Shown here piece after piece: positions 53,658 through 62,521 of a stretch of 64,000 bases of DNA (the stretch's first letter is position 1; each line of letters begins with the position of its first letter). This stretch comes from Streptomyces albireticuli (lineage in GTDB: Bacteria > Actinomycetota > Actinomycetes > Streptomycetales > Streptomycetaceae). The translations under genes and the position numbers were made by a program. The stretch is from positions 372,001 to 436,000 of the forward strand of contig NZ_JAJQQS010000006.1 in the NCBI RefSeq assembly GCF_021228125.1, written 5' to 3'. The notes below the pieces were generated by a model. That model was not told the DNA's origin, made no database searches, and saw only the letters and a program-made list of their open reading frames with translations.

Positions 53658-54072
53658 GATGACGGCCTCACGTGGAAGGGGGCGCGCAACACCTCCGCTC
53701 GGGAGCGAAGTTGCGGTGCCGGGCGGCCGGGTCCGGGATGTCCGGCCGCTTCGTGATCATTGACCCACGTGGGGGAGGCGGGTGGCCATGACGGTGCCCA
53801 CCGGGCCGAAGGTGGGGGCAGCGCCGTGGGGTTGGGGGGTTAGCCCCAGGGATGCGCCTGACCTACGGGGAGCTGGGACGCCGGAGCGGGGGCACTGGAT
53901 GACGGGAACACGAGGCCCCTGTCGCGAACCGCTTGGCGTTGTCGGCACTGTTCATGCCGAGTTGACCTGCACGGTACTGCAGGCAGCGGTGTAGGCCACG
54001 GTCTGGATGAGCTTATTGCCGTGCCGCGGGACGTCATCGGCGAGGTTGCCGTTTGTGTTTGTGGCGCGATGG
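53658..54072. other. Non-coding stretch
   Basis: No gene recognised. Frames here are short and lack family patterns. It contains the presumed promoter of the serine hydrolase on the minus strand and the region past the XRE-TPR gene end. No strong hairpin was found. Confidence 0.4.
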
Positions 54073-55404
54073 TCACAAGCGGGCGGTCTGCGCCTTTTCG
54101 AGGAGTTGGGCGACCCCGGGAACCTCCTTGTGCTTCTTGAAGGCGGGCATCATCCCGCTGATGAGCGCCGTGCAGCGCGGCGCCCCGATGCGCTGGGCCA
54201 TGGCGAGTGCCGTGTGCGCGGCGTGCGCCGCCCGGTCGATCTCCCCGCCTCGCAGGTAGCCCTCGGCCTCATAGGCGAGGAAGACCGCGCGGGTCTTCTC
54301 CCGCGCGACCGGCAGCACCTCGGTCCCGTTCTGGATCAGCGCGTGGGCCTGGCGGGTGTGGCCGAGGTCGAGGAGGCACCGGCCGGTGTCGACGGCCAGG
54401 TCGGAACGGGACATCCAGGCGCACCACGCGGGCGCGGCCCCGGCACCGGCCGCGGTCTCGAAGTTCTTCTCCGCCGCTCCGAGCGAGCGGGTGCAGGCGT
54501 GTTCCTCGCCGAGGGCGGCGTGGGCGCGGGCCTTGCGCAGGTGGAGCACCGATCGGGCGGCCGGGTGCAGGGGCCGACGCAGGGCGCGGTCGAGGACGGC
54601 CACGGAGGTGGCGGGGTCGCGCAGCCATAGCGACTGGTAGGCGAGGTCGGAGAGCACTCCGGCGCCGAGATCGTGATCCTCGCAGGTGTGCGCGGAGTGG
54701 ACGGCGGCGTGCCAGAACCGCGCGGCGGCGGCGTGCCGGCCGTGGTCGAAGCGGTGCCACCCCACGGTCTGGGCGAGGCCGGCGGCGAGCCGGTGAAGGC
54801 GCTTACCTACCTGTTCGCTGTAGCGGCCCTCGTCGACGAGGCTGGTGACGATCTTCAGCTGGTCGTCGAGAAGCGGGGCGGTGTACTGGCGCTGGGCGGT
54901 CGGCGCGGTGGTCAGGTTCCGGCTGATGGATTCCAGGGAGCCGACCAGGTCGGCGTCCACCGGCTTGCCCTGCCGCGCGGCGGCGAATGCGGCAGGGGTC
55001 GCGGTGGCCCACTCGTGGGCGAAGCCGGTCAGCGACGCGGCGGTGTATGCGACGAAGTTTCGGCGGTCCATGCGGGCTGCGAGGGCCTCTCTGAGCGCGG
55101 CAGGGGTGGAATGCGGGGCGAGCGTACGGGTCTCGTCGCCTCCGGGGAGCCAGTCCGGCCAGCCGAGCACACGAACGAGGCCCTGGCCGATGCCGAAGGC
55201 GTCGGCCAGGAGCATCTGGGAATCCGTGTCGGGCGTGGCGCGGCTGGTCTCCCATTTCCACACCCGTTGACGATCCACCCCGGAGCGCAGGCCCCGGCGG
55301 CGGGCGGCGGCCGCGATCTGTGCGGCCAGCTCGGGCTGTGACCAGCCGCGCATCTGGCGAGCGTAGGCGAGGGGGTGCCGGATCACTTGGTCCACGGCGG
55401 TCAT
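54073..55404 (-). CDS. XRE regulator with TPR-like domain
   Basis: 443 residues. The helix-turn-helix is at the N-terminus (HPLAYARQMRGWSQPELAAQI, GVDRQRVWKWETSRATPDTD). A long helical region follows with TPR-like pairs (LLDLGHTRQAHALIQNGTEV, LRGGEIDRAAHAAHTALAMA). Such proteins commonly sense a small molecule or peptide through the helical part. It is divergent from a methyltransferase-like gene; a direct repeat in the gap (55446-55465) may be its target. Confidence 0.88.
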   Translation of the reverse strand: MTAVDQVIRHPLAYARQMRGWSQPELAAQIAAAARRRGLRSGVDRQRVWKWETSRATPDTDSQMLLADAFGIGQGLVRVLGWPDWLPGGDETRTLAPHSTPAALREALAARMDRRNFVAYTAASLTGFAHEWATATPAAFAAARQGKPVDADLVGSLESISRNLTTAPTAQRQYTAPLLDDQLKIVTSLVDEGRYSEQVGKRLHRLAAGLAQTVGWHRFDHGRHAAAARFWHAAVHSAHTCEDHDLGAGVLSDLAYQSLWLRDPATSVAVLDRALRRPLHPAARSVLHLRKARAHAALGEEHACTRSLGAAEKNFETAAGAGAAPAWCAWMSRSDLAVDTGRCLLDLGHTRQAHALIQNGTEVLPVAREKTRAVFLAYEAEGYLRGGEIDRAAHAAHTALAMAQRIGAPRCTALISGMMPAFKKHKEVPGVAQLLEKAQTARL

Positions 55405-55445
55405 CCCATCATCTGGCCATGGTCCGAGCCTACCGCCGGGGCGGG

Positions 55446-55465
55446 CGGGACTACACCGGGACTAC
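55446..55465. promoter_or_regulatory. Direct repeat CGGGACTAC, 11-bp period
   Basis: Two exact copies of CGGGACTAC start at 55446 and 55457, one helical turn apart, between the divergent XRE-TPR and methyltransferase-like genes. Candidate activator or repressor site. Confidence 0.45.
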
Positions 55466-55563
55466 GGCCAACGCATGGGCGATCAAGAGTAGTTGGGCTG
55501 TACTCGCAAAAGCCCCACCGACCGGGTGAGGGCAGTCGGTCAGGATTCGGGCAAGGAGTACAG

Positions 55564-56949
55564 GTGTCTACCTCGACGTTCTCAACCGCTCTCAAGACGG
55601 CGCCCGGCTACCTCGATGTCGCGGCCAACGCCCACGGAGAAGAGAAAGCGTTCCTCGCTCTGCGCGCCTTGGGTCGTATGCGGACTTCGAGGCCGCGCCT
55701 GGTGGAGATCGGGCCCGGGGGAGGGTCGGCGGTCGCCTTCCTGGCCTCGCGGCTGGCAGCGGGCGAGCACCGGGACAAGGATGTCCATCTCACTGTGATG
55801 GAGGTTCCTGGAGTGGTGTCGGAGTCGCTGGCACGCGCGATGGAGGAGTTCGGCCAGGTGGGCACGTGTGAACTTGTCACCGGCTTCGCCCAGGACCTCG
55901 CGGACATCGTCGGCGAGCCGGCGGATGTCGTCACCGCCTCGGCGTTGCTGCACGAGGTCTACTCCTACGGCGACGGCTACAGCGGGCTGCACGATGTGAT
56001 CCGTACGATCCCCACAGTCTTGCGGCCCGGCGGCATGTTCGCCTACCGGGACGTATACGCGGTCAAGGCCCCGTCACTGCACGAGAGGGTTGTGCAGACC
56101 TACAGCGCGCTGTCGTGGGTGCGGTTCTTGCGGATGTTCCTCCCGCAGTACCTGCGCGAGGGCACCCACCCGTACCATCGCTCCGCCGACCTGGCGGTCT
56201 TCCGGCAGGACTCACGGATCGTCGCGGCCGAGGCGCTGGACGACACCACGAGCACGCTGGTCGAGGCCCCGGTGGGGATCTTCCGGGAGGTCCAGCGGCA
56301 CTACATCACGCTGCGGGACCACATCTGGCGCTCCGGGGTGCTCGGGTTCGTCCCGCACCTGGAGGGCCCGCCGGCCTCCGACTGGATCGACGCCAAGCGC
56401 GGGCACAAGCGGGTCCATTACGCGCTGACGGACACCGACTGGTTGCCCACCTCGCAGAAGACGATGCTGCTCGCCCTGAGCGAGCGGTACACCGACCACT
56501 ACACGGTGGACGGGGACATCTTCGACGAGTGCACGGACATCGCGCTGTCGGCGTTCCTGGAACTGGCCGAGCGCGGCGACGGGGAGTGCGCGCAGGTCTG
56601 GGAACGCTGGGTGACCCGGGAGGGCCGGGAGACGTACGCGTACATGACGCTCGACGCGCTGCTGGCGGCCTTCGCGGTCAGCTCCACCGAGGCCCAGCAG
56701 GACGAGCGGACGGTGCTCATGCCGGTAGCGGTGGCGGATGTGATCCAGCAGGACCGGGCCTATTACAACCGCTACCTGCGGCGTAATCTCCCCAATCCGC
56801 TGAAGGACGCGAAGCAACTGGTGCTGTTCTCGAACCTGCCGGTGGCCGGCGACTCCCGGTCGTTAGGAGAGGGAATGCACTGCCTTCAGCAGTGGTGCGG
56901 CAGGGCGAACCTTGCTCGGGTGTATTCGGCGATCAACTCAGGAAGGTGA
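55564..56949 (+). CDS. SAM-methyltransferase-like protein with a long unknown C-terminal half
   Basis: 461 residues. The first half is a Rossmann methyltransferase: SAM motif I LVEIGPGGGSAVAFLASRL, motif II VHLTVMEVPG, then PADVVTASALLHEVYSYG and TVLRPGGMFAYRDVY. The second half (about residues 230-461; HYITLRDHIWRSGVLGFVPH, HYALTDTDWLPTSQKTMLLA) matches nothing I recognise and may determine the substrate. GTG 55564 has AAGGAG upstream. Followed after 6 bp by a CYTH gene, so an operon of two. Substrate unknown. Confidence 0.7.
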   Translation: MSTSTFSTALKTAPGYLDVAANAHGEEKAFLALRALGRMRTSRPRLVEIGPGGGSAVAFLASRLAAGEHRDKDVHLTVMEVPGVVSESLARAMEEFGQVGTCELVTGFAQDLADIVGEPADVVTASALLHEVYSYGDGYSGLHDVIRTIPTVLRPGGMFAYRDVYAVKAPSLHERVVQTYSALSWVRFLRMFLPQYLREGTHPYHRSADLAVFRQDSRIVAAEALDDTTSTLVEAPVGIFREVQRHYITLRDHIWRSGVLGFVPHLEGPPASDWIDAKRGHKRVHYALTDTDWLPTSQKTMLLALSERYTDHYTVDGDIFDECTDIALSAFLELAERGDGECAQVWERWVTREGRETYAYMTLDALLAAFAVSSTEAQQDERTVLMPVAVADVIQQDRAYYNRYLRRNLPNPLKDAKQLVLFSNLPVAGDSRSLGEGMHCLQQWCGRANLARVYSAINSGR

Positions 56950-56955
56950 CCAGGG

Positions 56956-57543
56956 GTGGACAAGGTGATCGAGGTCGAGCGCAAGCGGCGGCTGCCGGAC
57001 GGCGGGGAGGCGCTGGCGCGGCTGCTGGCTTCTCTGGGGTGGCGGGCGTCGGAGCCGGTCACGGAGACGGACGTCTACTACAGCCGCCCCGACGTGGACT
57101 ACATGGTGACGGTGGAGTGCCTACGGGTGCGCTGTCGCGGTGACTTCACGGAGATCACGTACAAGCCGCCGACGACCGCGCGGACCCACGCCGACGGGGT
57201 GATCTCCAAGGAGGAGACGAACGTCCTCCTGGCCGCCGGTCAGGAGGAGCTCGCGAACCAGTTGCTGGAGAACATCGGCATGCGCCGCCTGGTGCGGGTG
57301 GCGAAGAACCGCACCGTCCATCGCCACGCCGGCCACATCGGTGCGGTGGTCGCGATCGACATCGTGGCCGGGGCGGGTGCCTTCGTGGAGACCGAGGTGA
57401 CCGGCTCCGATCCGGCCGTAGCCGCCGAGCTCGTCGAGCGGATCGAGAAGCGGCTCGACTTGCTCGGTTACCCGATGGTTGAACTGCCGTACAGGGATCT
57501 TGTCCTCGCAGCCGGGGCGGGCGTGGCTTCGCGACGGCCGTGA
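56956..57543 (+). CDS. CYTH-domain protein (class IV adenylate cyclase / triphosphatase superfamily)
   Basis: 195 residues. The hallmark ExExK occurs at the start (VIEVERKRRLP), with further acidic/basic strand residues of the triphosphate tunnel (VECLRVRCRGDFTEITYKPP, VAKNRTVHRH, VVAIDIVAGAGAFVETEV). Members cleave or cyclise triphosphates: CyaB adenylate cyclase, thiamine triphosphatase, inorganic triphosphatase. Which one applies is unknown. GTG 56956 lies 6 bp after the methyltransferase-like gene, so they act together. The gene end overlaps a convergent gene. Confidence 0.88.
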   Translation: MDKVIEVERKRRLPDGGEALARLLASLGWRASEPVTETDVYYSRPDVDYMVTVECLRVRCRGDFTEITYKPPTTARTHADGVISKEETNVLLAAGQEELANQLLENIGMRRLVRVAKNRTVHRHAGHIGAVVAIDIVAGAGAFVETEVTGSDPAVAAELVERIEKRLDLLGYPMVELPYRDLVLAAGAGVASRRP

Positions 57544-57806
57544 CGGGGCGAGCACCAGGAGACCGGCCCGAACCCGCGGGAGTCGACCACGGCCCGTGAG
57601 ATGTTGAGGGCCGCCGCCCGGTCCGTAGCGTGGCGGTCCGGGGCGGGTGGGGTGACGGCGTGGGGCAGGCCGGACGGGCGTACCGCGCCGTAGTCCGTGA
57701 ACCGGCGGACGCCGCAGGCGTTGCAGCGGGACTCGCCTCCGTGGTGTGTCCAGCCCCCACGGTGGGGGCAGTTGGCCATGACGCGTCCGACGGCGTAGGC
57801 GGTCAC
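57468..57806 (-). CDS. DUF6255-type small protein
   Basis: 112 residues. NCPHRGGWTHHGGESRCNACG and VRRFTDYGAVRPSGLPHAVTP give a CxH ... CxxC zinc-ribbon-like start known in Streptomyces small proteins near regulator/ATPase pairs. GTG 57806 overlaps the ATPase stop (GTGA). The last 25 codons are antisense to the CYTH gene (57468-57543); that portion is low in conserved features and may be the result of a lost stop. Function unknown. Confidence 0.65.
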   Translation of the reverse strand: MTAYAVGRVMANCPHRGGWTHHGGESRCNACGVRRFTDYGAVRPSGLPHAVTPPAPDRHATDRAAALNISRAVVDSRGFGPVSWCSPRHGRREATPAPAARTRSLYGSSTIG

Positions 57807-58369
57807 CGGGTCGCCGCCGGCAGGATGTGCGCGCTGCGGAAGTGCTGGCGTACGGCGATGGTGGCGTCGGTGATCTGCTCTTCGTCGCCGTCCGCGACGG
57901 CCTTCCGCCGGGCGTCCCGCAACGTGTCGCACTCCGTGCAGCCGAGCGGTGACTTACGGGGCCTGCCCAGCTCGAACCAGGTGGCCTTCCCCGGCCCGGG
58001 GCCGTGCGCGCAGACGCCCCACGCGTCGGCGCCGTTCGCGATCAGGTTGAGCCCGCGCCCGGACTCGTCCTCCGGTGACACCTTTTCCCGGCATACGGGC
58101 ATCCCCGCCGCCCCGTCGTGCACGAGTACGCGCAGCTGACCGGTGTCCGTCCACTCCGCGAACAGCGCGACCGGGATGTCGCAGTCCTTCGCCCCGCACG
58201 CGTTGACCGCGTTGGTGACCGCCTCCGAGGTGAGCGCGACGGCGGTGTCCGTGAGGTCGGTCCGTCGTGACGCGAGCAGCAACGTTCGGACGATCTCGCG
58301 GGCGGCGCGCACCCATGCGGGATGCGGTGGGAAGACGAGGGAGCAGTCCGGGGTGGGGTGGGTGCGCAT
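57803..58369 (-). CDS. RsbW-like ATP-binding protein
   Basis: 188 residues. The HATPase motifs are intact: N-box LTSEAVTNAVNAC, G1 VHDGAAGMP and G2 ESGRGLNLIANGAD. These are anti-sigma-factor-like serine kinases or their relatives. The C-terminal 45 residues (GCTECDTLRDARRKAVADGD) are an extension seen in Streptomyces members. It is divergent from the WhiJ-type regulator at 58614, matching the layout at 8-10 kb, where the ATPase is degenerate. Confidence 0.88.
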   Translation of the reverse strand: MRTHPTPDCSLVFPPHPAWVRAAREIVRTLLLASRRTDLTDTAVALTSEAVTNAVNACGAKDCDIPVALFAEWTDTGQLRVLVHDGAAGMPVCREKVSPEDESGRGLNLIANGADAWGVCAHGPGPGKATWFELGRPRKSPLGCTECDTLRDARRKAVADGDEEQITDATIAVRQHFRSAHILPAATR

Positions 58370-58491
58370 GGCGGCTCCTGGGTGGTGGGGTACCCGGTGG
58401 CGTCTCGCGGTGGCTTGGCCCGCGCCAACTCGTGTTGGAGCCGGTGCACTTCCGCGCCGCTCGTTCCGGGTGAGGGGTTCGACGGTAGGGA

Positions 58492-58516
58492 AACCCTTTT
58501 CCGTATCGCAAGGGTT
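58492..58516. promoter_or_regulatory. Inverted repeat AACCCTT-N11-AAGGGTT
   Basis: Perfect 7-bp arms in the gap between the divergent ATPase and WhiJ-type genes, with a CGTATC -10-like element in the spacer. Candidate operator of the XRE protein. Confidence 0.5.
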
Positions 58517-58613
58517 GCTGGAGATGTTGGCCCTTGTGGGTGACGCGCGGTTGGATGGGTGGCCTCTTGGGGCCGGGCGTCGGCAGACTGCCGCCAGTGA
58601 GAAGGAGGTAGTG

Positions 58614-59492
58614 ATGGCACCCAGGAAACAGCCCAGCGAGCGGCAGCGCCGACTGGGCGCGGAGCTGAGGAAGCTCCGTACGCGTTCGGGGATTTCCGGC
58701 GATCAGGCGGCGGCGATGCTGGACGCCGATCGAGCCCGTATCAGCAACATCGAAGCGGGCCGTCTCGATGTGTCACGGAACCGGCTGTACATGGTGCTGC
58801 GTGAGTACGATTGCCCGCCGGGCGCTTACTTCGACGGACTCATGGAGCTGGCCCAGGATTCAGGTAAGGGCTGGTGGGACGAGTACAGGGAGACCCAGGG
58901 GCGTCGAGCTCTCGATCTGGTGGAGCTGGAGTCCCGAGCCACCAGGGCGCGTGCGCACGAGCCTTCGGTCATTCCCGGGCTGCTGCAGACGGAGGGCTAC
59001 GCACGCGGTGTCATCTCCAGCGTCGAAGGCGATCAACGGAACCTGGATCGCTGGGTGCGTTTCAGAATGGAGCGGCAGCGTGTGCTGGCCGAGCTGGAGA
59101 CGTACCACGCCGTCATCCATGAGTCGGCCTTGCGTGTGCGGGTCGGCGACACGGGCACGATGCGGAAGCAACTCCTGAAGCTCATCGAGGTTTGTCGAAT
59201 GCCTCACGTCACGGTGCAGATTTTTCCTTTTGATATGGGGCCGTACCCGTCCCACGCCCGTTCGTTCGTCCTCTTCAGTGGCACAACCCCCGAGCTGGAC
59301 ACTCTCTACCGGGAGCACCCGACCAGCGCGGACTTCATCGGGGATGGCGATCGCATCACCGAATACGCCAGTATGTTTGAGCGACTGGCCTCCCTGGCCC
59401 TTGCACCTATCGACCCGGCGGCTACTCCCGAGGCGCAGGGAGTGGGGGACTCGTTGAGTTTGCTCCAGCACGTCCTGTATGAACTGCGATAG
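58614..59492 (+). CDS. WhiJ-type XRE regulator (HTH + DUF5753)
   Basis: 292 residues. The helix-turn-helix (LGAELRKLRTRSGISGDQAAAML, DRARISNIEAGRLDVS) is followed by DUF5753: GWWDEYRETQGRRALDLVEL, VIPGLLQTEGYARG, RMERQRVL, HESALRVRVG and VTVQIFPFDMGPY. ATG 58614 has AAGGAGG upstream, an excellent site. It is followed 8 bp later by its DUF397 partner. Probably binds the inverted repeat at 58492. Confidence 0.94.
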   Translation: MAPRKQPSERQRRLGAELRKLRTRSGISGDQAAAMLDADRARISNIEAGRLDVSRNRLYMVLREYDCPPGAYFDGLMELAQDSGKGWWDEYRETQGRRALDLVELESRATRARAHEPSVIPGLLQTEGYARGVISSVEGDQRNLDRWVRFRMERQRVLAELETYHAVIHESALRVRVGDTGTMRKQLLKLIEVCRMPHVTVQIFPFDMGPYPSHARSFVLFSGTTPELDTLYREHPTSADFIGDGDRITEYASMFERLASLALAPIDPAATPEAQGVGDSLSLLQHVLYELR

Positions 59493-59500
59493 GTAGCCAG

Positions 59501-59710
59501 ATGTCTCAACTTGCTTGGTATAAGTCCTCATTCAGCACGGGATCGGAAAACGACTGCGTCGAGATCGCCCTCGCTCCCGGCGGCCTCATACGCCTCCGGG
59601 AGAGCGACGACCCTACTCGCGTCATCACCACCAACCCCGCCGCCCTCGCGCCCCTCCTCAGAACCGTCAAAGCCGACCGGCTCACTCTCCGAGTGGGCCC
59701 GCGTACGTAA
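59501..59710 (+). CDS. DUF397 protein
   Basis: 69 residues: LAWYKSSFSTGSENDCVEIA is the DUF397 signature, then LIRLRESDDPTRVITTNPAA and a C-terminal helix (LAPLLRTVKADRL). Partner of the WhiJ-type regulator encoded 8 bp upstream. The last 29 bp overlap the end of a convergent acetyltransferase gene. Confidence 0.9.
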   Translation: MSQLAWYKSSFSTGSENDCVEIALAPGGLIRLRESDDPTRVITTNPAALAPLLRTVKADRLTLRVGPRT

Positions 59711-60656
59711 CCAGCGTCCGCTTGTTCACGAACCCCAGACTCTCGTAGATCCCCAGCGCGCCCGTCGGGTTGGCCGTGTCCACCACCAGCTCGGCACGGT
59801 CGTAGCCCTGATCGCGCGCGGCCCGCAGGGTGTGCGCCAGAAGGGCCCTTGCCGCGCCCTTCCCCCGGTACGCGCGCCGCGTCCCGAGATGGGCCACGGC
59901 GCAGGAACGGACCCCCGTGGCCGCGGTGTCGGCGTCGTACTCGTCGGCGAGGAGGTACGCGGCCACGTGGTCGCCGGCGTCGAGGAGGACGGCCGAGACG
60001 TCCGCGCGGAATGACCGGGAGCCCGTGTTCCAGGTGCGCCAGTCGGCCTCGTCGGCCTCGGCGAAGTCCCAGTGGTCGAGGAACGCCTCGTTGTGGGCGA
60101 GCCGGACGGCTTCGTCGTACGACCAGGCGAAGGGCGCCAGCCGCAGACCGGCCGGAGCGGCGGCTTCCGGCAGGGACGTGGCGGCGGTGCGCAGGTCGCG
60201 TGACATGGTGAACCAGTACCGGGAGGGGGCGAAGCCCGCCCGCTCGGCCAGCGCGGCCAGGCCGGCGTTGGTGGAGATTCCGTCGAGGTGCAGTTCACCG
60301 GGCACCTCGGCGGCACGCTCCGCGTGGAGGGCTCGTGCCCGGGCGCGCATCCAGTCGACCATCCGCGTGCCGAGCCCTCGGCGGCGGTACGCGGGGTCGA
60401 CGGCGCCGGCGGTGTCGAAGCGGAGCACGCCGCGCACGGTTTCCGGTTCGTACACCAGGGCGTACGCCACCAGCCGGGTGCCCTGCCAGGCGCCGAGCGT
60501 GTCATGGGCGAGGTCCAGCTTGGGATCGGTGAACTCCTCGCGGATATCGGCCAGGTCGTGATGGATGCCGGTGCGGTCGGTGCGCTCGACTTCTTCCCGG
60601 AGGGCGGCCAGGGCGGCTATGTCCGCGGCTTCGAGCGGCCGAAATACGATATCCAT
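59682..60656 (-). CDS. Tandem-GNAT acetyltransferase (MshD-like layout)
   Basis: 324 residues with two GNAT domains. The first has VDPAYRRRGLGTRMVDWMR; the second has HLGTRRAYRGKGAARALLAHTL and VDTANPTGALGIYESLGF, the more active-looking CoA site. Mycothiol synthase has the same double layout, but I see no decisive MshD residue, so the substrate is open. ATG 60656. Convergent overlap with the DUF397 gene. Confidence 0.9.
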   Translation of the reverse strand: MDIVFRPLEAADIAALAALREEVERTDRTGIHHDLADIREEFTDPKLDLAHDTLGAWQGTRLVAYALVYEPETVRGVLRFDTAGAVDPAYRRRGLGTRMVDWMRARARALHAERAAEVPGELHLDGISTNAGLAALAERAGFAPSRYWFTMSRDLRTAATSLPEAAAPAGLRLAPFAWSYDEAVRLAHNEAFLDHWDFAEADEADWRTWNTGSRSFRADVSAVLLDAGDHVAAYLLADEYDADTAATGVRSCAVAHLGTRRAYRGKGAARALLAHTLRAARDQGYDRAELVVDTANPTGALGIYESLGFVNKRTLVTYAGPLGE

Positions 60657-60815
60657 GGACCGAAGGGTACATAGCGCACCGGCGGAAGGTCGGGAATTTA
60701 CGCCTGGGCAGGGCGGAGGCCGGTGACCGGTCCCGCCCGCCGCCGGGCCGGTTCCGCCGAGCGCGGGAAGTCCCGCCGGATCGCTGACCGTGACGCACGG
60801 CGGGGGTCCGGCTTG

Positions 60816-60835
60816 ACTTCATGAGCTCTTGAAGT
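60816..60835. promoter_or_regulatory. SoxR-box-like palindrome before the MFS gene
   Basis: ACTTCATGAGCTCTTGAAGT is symmetric except for two bases and matches the SoxR box of E. coli soxS (CCTCAAGTTAACTTGAGG) in both outer half-sites. TTGACT overlaps its left edge as a -35. The soxR gene lies 1.7 kb downstream. Confidence 0.5.
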
Positions 60836-60849
60836 TGTTCCGTATCGGG

Positions 60850-62322
60850 GTGGCAATACCGACTGACCCCATCGAAACCACTGAGGCCCCTGAGCCCACT
60901 GAGATCGCCGACCCCGCGTCCGCGCGGAACGGGCCGGCCGGCAGCTGGCGAGAGCTCTTCGGACCTGATCACCGGGCTACCGCCCTGCTGATCGCGGGTG
61001 TGATGCTCCTGGACGGCGCGAGCACCTGGGTGACCACCAGCCTGCTGCCGACGGCGGTCGAGGACATCGGCGGGGAGCGCCTCTACGCCTGGACCACGAC
61101 CGTCTTCATGATCGCCTCGGTGATCAGCGCACTGCTGGTCGGCCGCGTCCTGGCGGTGCGCGGCGCGAGGGCCGGTTTCCGGATCGGTATCGCGGCGTTC
61201 GTGGCCGGTACGGGCATCGCTACGGTGACGCCGACGATGGAAGTCCTGCTGGCCGGACGGGTGTCGCAGGGGTTCGGGGCCGGTCTGCTGGCCGGGCTCA
61301 GCTACGTCGCCGTCCAGTCGGTACTGCCCGAGCGCCTGTGGGCGCGGGGCACCGGTCTGGTGTCGGCGACGATGGCGGCCGGGTTCTTCGTCGGGCCCGC
61401 GATCGGCGGGCTGTTCGCCCAGTTCGGCGCGTGGCGCCTGGCCTTCGCCACGGTGATGGTGCTGACGCTGCCGCTGTTCCCGCTCGTCTCGCGGGCCGTC
61501 CCGGCCGGCGGCCGGGCGCAGAGCGTCAGCCCGCTGCCGGTGGTGTCGTTGGTGCTGCTCACCGCGGCGGCGATACTGATCAGTACGGCCGGTGTCCTGT
61601 CCGGGCCCGGGCCTTCCGTCGCCGCCGCGTTCGTCCTGGTCGCGGTCTTCGTCCTGAGTGAGCGGCGCCCCGGTGCGCGGGCCCGCGTGCTGCCCGCGTC
61701 GGCCTATACGCGCCGGTCCGCGCTCCGGTGGCTCTACCTCACCCGGGTCCTCATCACGATCGCGGCCTCCGCCGAGGCGTTCATCTCGCTGTTCGGCCAG
61801 CGCCTCGGCGATCTGCCGCCGGTGGCGGCCGGGTTCCTCGGCACCACACTGCCCGTCGGCTGGGCCCTGACCCAGGTCTCGGTCTCCGGCGCCCGCCCGG
61901 CGGTGCTCGCCCGGCTGAGCCTGGCCGGGCCGTTCGTCCTGGCCGCCGGCCTGACCGCCACCGCTCTGCTCCAGCGCGAGGACGCCTCCCCGCTCACGGT
62001 GGCGGCCTGGGCCGCGGCCTACCTGGTGGCCGGCTCCGGGATCGGCATGGCGATGCCGCATCTGTCGACGGCGGTGATGGGCAGCACGACGGATCCGGAC
62101 GAGGCGGCGAAGGCCTCCGCGGCCATGAACACCATCGGGCTGCTCGCCTTCTCCTTCGGCGCGGCCTCGGCCGGTGTCCTGGTCAACCTCGGGGCACCCT
62201 CGATGGCCCGCTCGGCGCACTACGTCCTGTTCGCCTTCGCCGCGGTCGCCGCCCTGGCGGGCGTCACCGCCTCCGTGCGGCGGCGGGGAGCCGCAGCCCT
62301 CGCCGGGCCGGACGAGCCGTGA
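60850..62322 (+). CDS. MFS multidrug-type exporter
   Basis: 490 residues. About 14 helices: LIAGVMLLDGASTWVTTSLL, VFMIASVISALLVG, motif C-like GLVSATMAAGFFVGPAIGGLFA and ending in ALAGVTASVRRRG. The 14-helix drug:H+ antiporter type (DHA2) is the best match. GTG 60850 is chosen; TTG 60829 is also in frame. Neither has a strong ribosome site, and a leaderless transcript is possible. A SoxR-box-like palindrome is upstream and soxR is the next gene, suggesting induction by redox-active compounds. Confidence 0.88.
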   Translation: MAIPTDPIETTEAPEPTEIADPASARNGPAGSWRELFGPDHRATALLIAGVMLLDGASTWVTTSLLPTAVEDIGGERLYAWTTTVFMIASVISALLVGRVLAVRGARAGFRIGIAAFVAGTGIATVTPTMEVLLAGRVSQGFGAGLLAGLSYVAVQSVLPERLWARGTGLVSATMAAGFFVGPAIGGLFAQFGAWRLAFATVMVLTLPLFPLVSRAVPAGGRAQSVSPLPVVSLVLLTAAAILISTAGVLSGPGPSVAAAFVLVAVFVLSERRPGARARVLPASAYTRRSALRWLYLTRVLITIAASAEAFISLFGQRLGDLPPVAAGFLGTTLPVGWALTQVSVSGARPAVLARLSLAGPFVLAAGLTATALLQREDASPLTVAAWAAAYLVAGSGIGMAMPHLSTAVMGSTTDPDEAAKASAAMNTIGLLAFSFGAASAGVLVNLGAPSMARSAHYVLFAFAAVAALAGVTASVRRRGAAALAGPDEP

Positions 62323-62347
62323 CCTGAGCGTCCGCGGGCTCCCTGAT

Positions 62348-62483
62348 GACCTGAGCCGGCCTGACCTGAGCCGGCCTGACCTGAGCCGGCCTGACCTGAG
62401 CCGGCCTGACCTGAGCCGGCCTGACCTGAGCCGGCCTGGCCTCCCCTGGCATGGCATGGCGTGGCATGGCATGGCATGGCGTG
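62348..62483. repeat. 15-bp tandem array followed by GGCAT repeats
   Basis: Six exact copies of GACCTGAGCCGGCCT (62348-62437), then repeated GGCAT/GGCGT units to about 62483. Non-coding, between the MFS gene and soxR. Confidence 0.92.
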
Positions 62484-62521
62484 GCCTGGGCCGTGTACAT
62501 GCACACTTCCGGCCCCCTAAG

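Noticed and set aside
62348..62483. Origin or attachment site
   Set aside because: The tandem units have no DnaA-box or core-site features and no integrase or tRNA gene is near.
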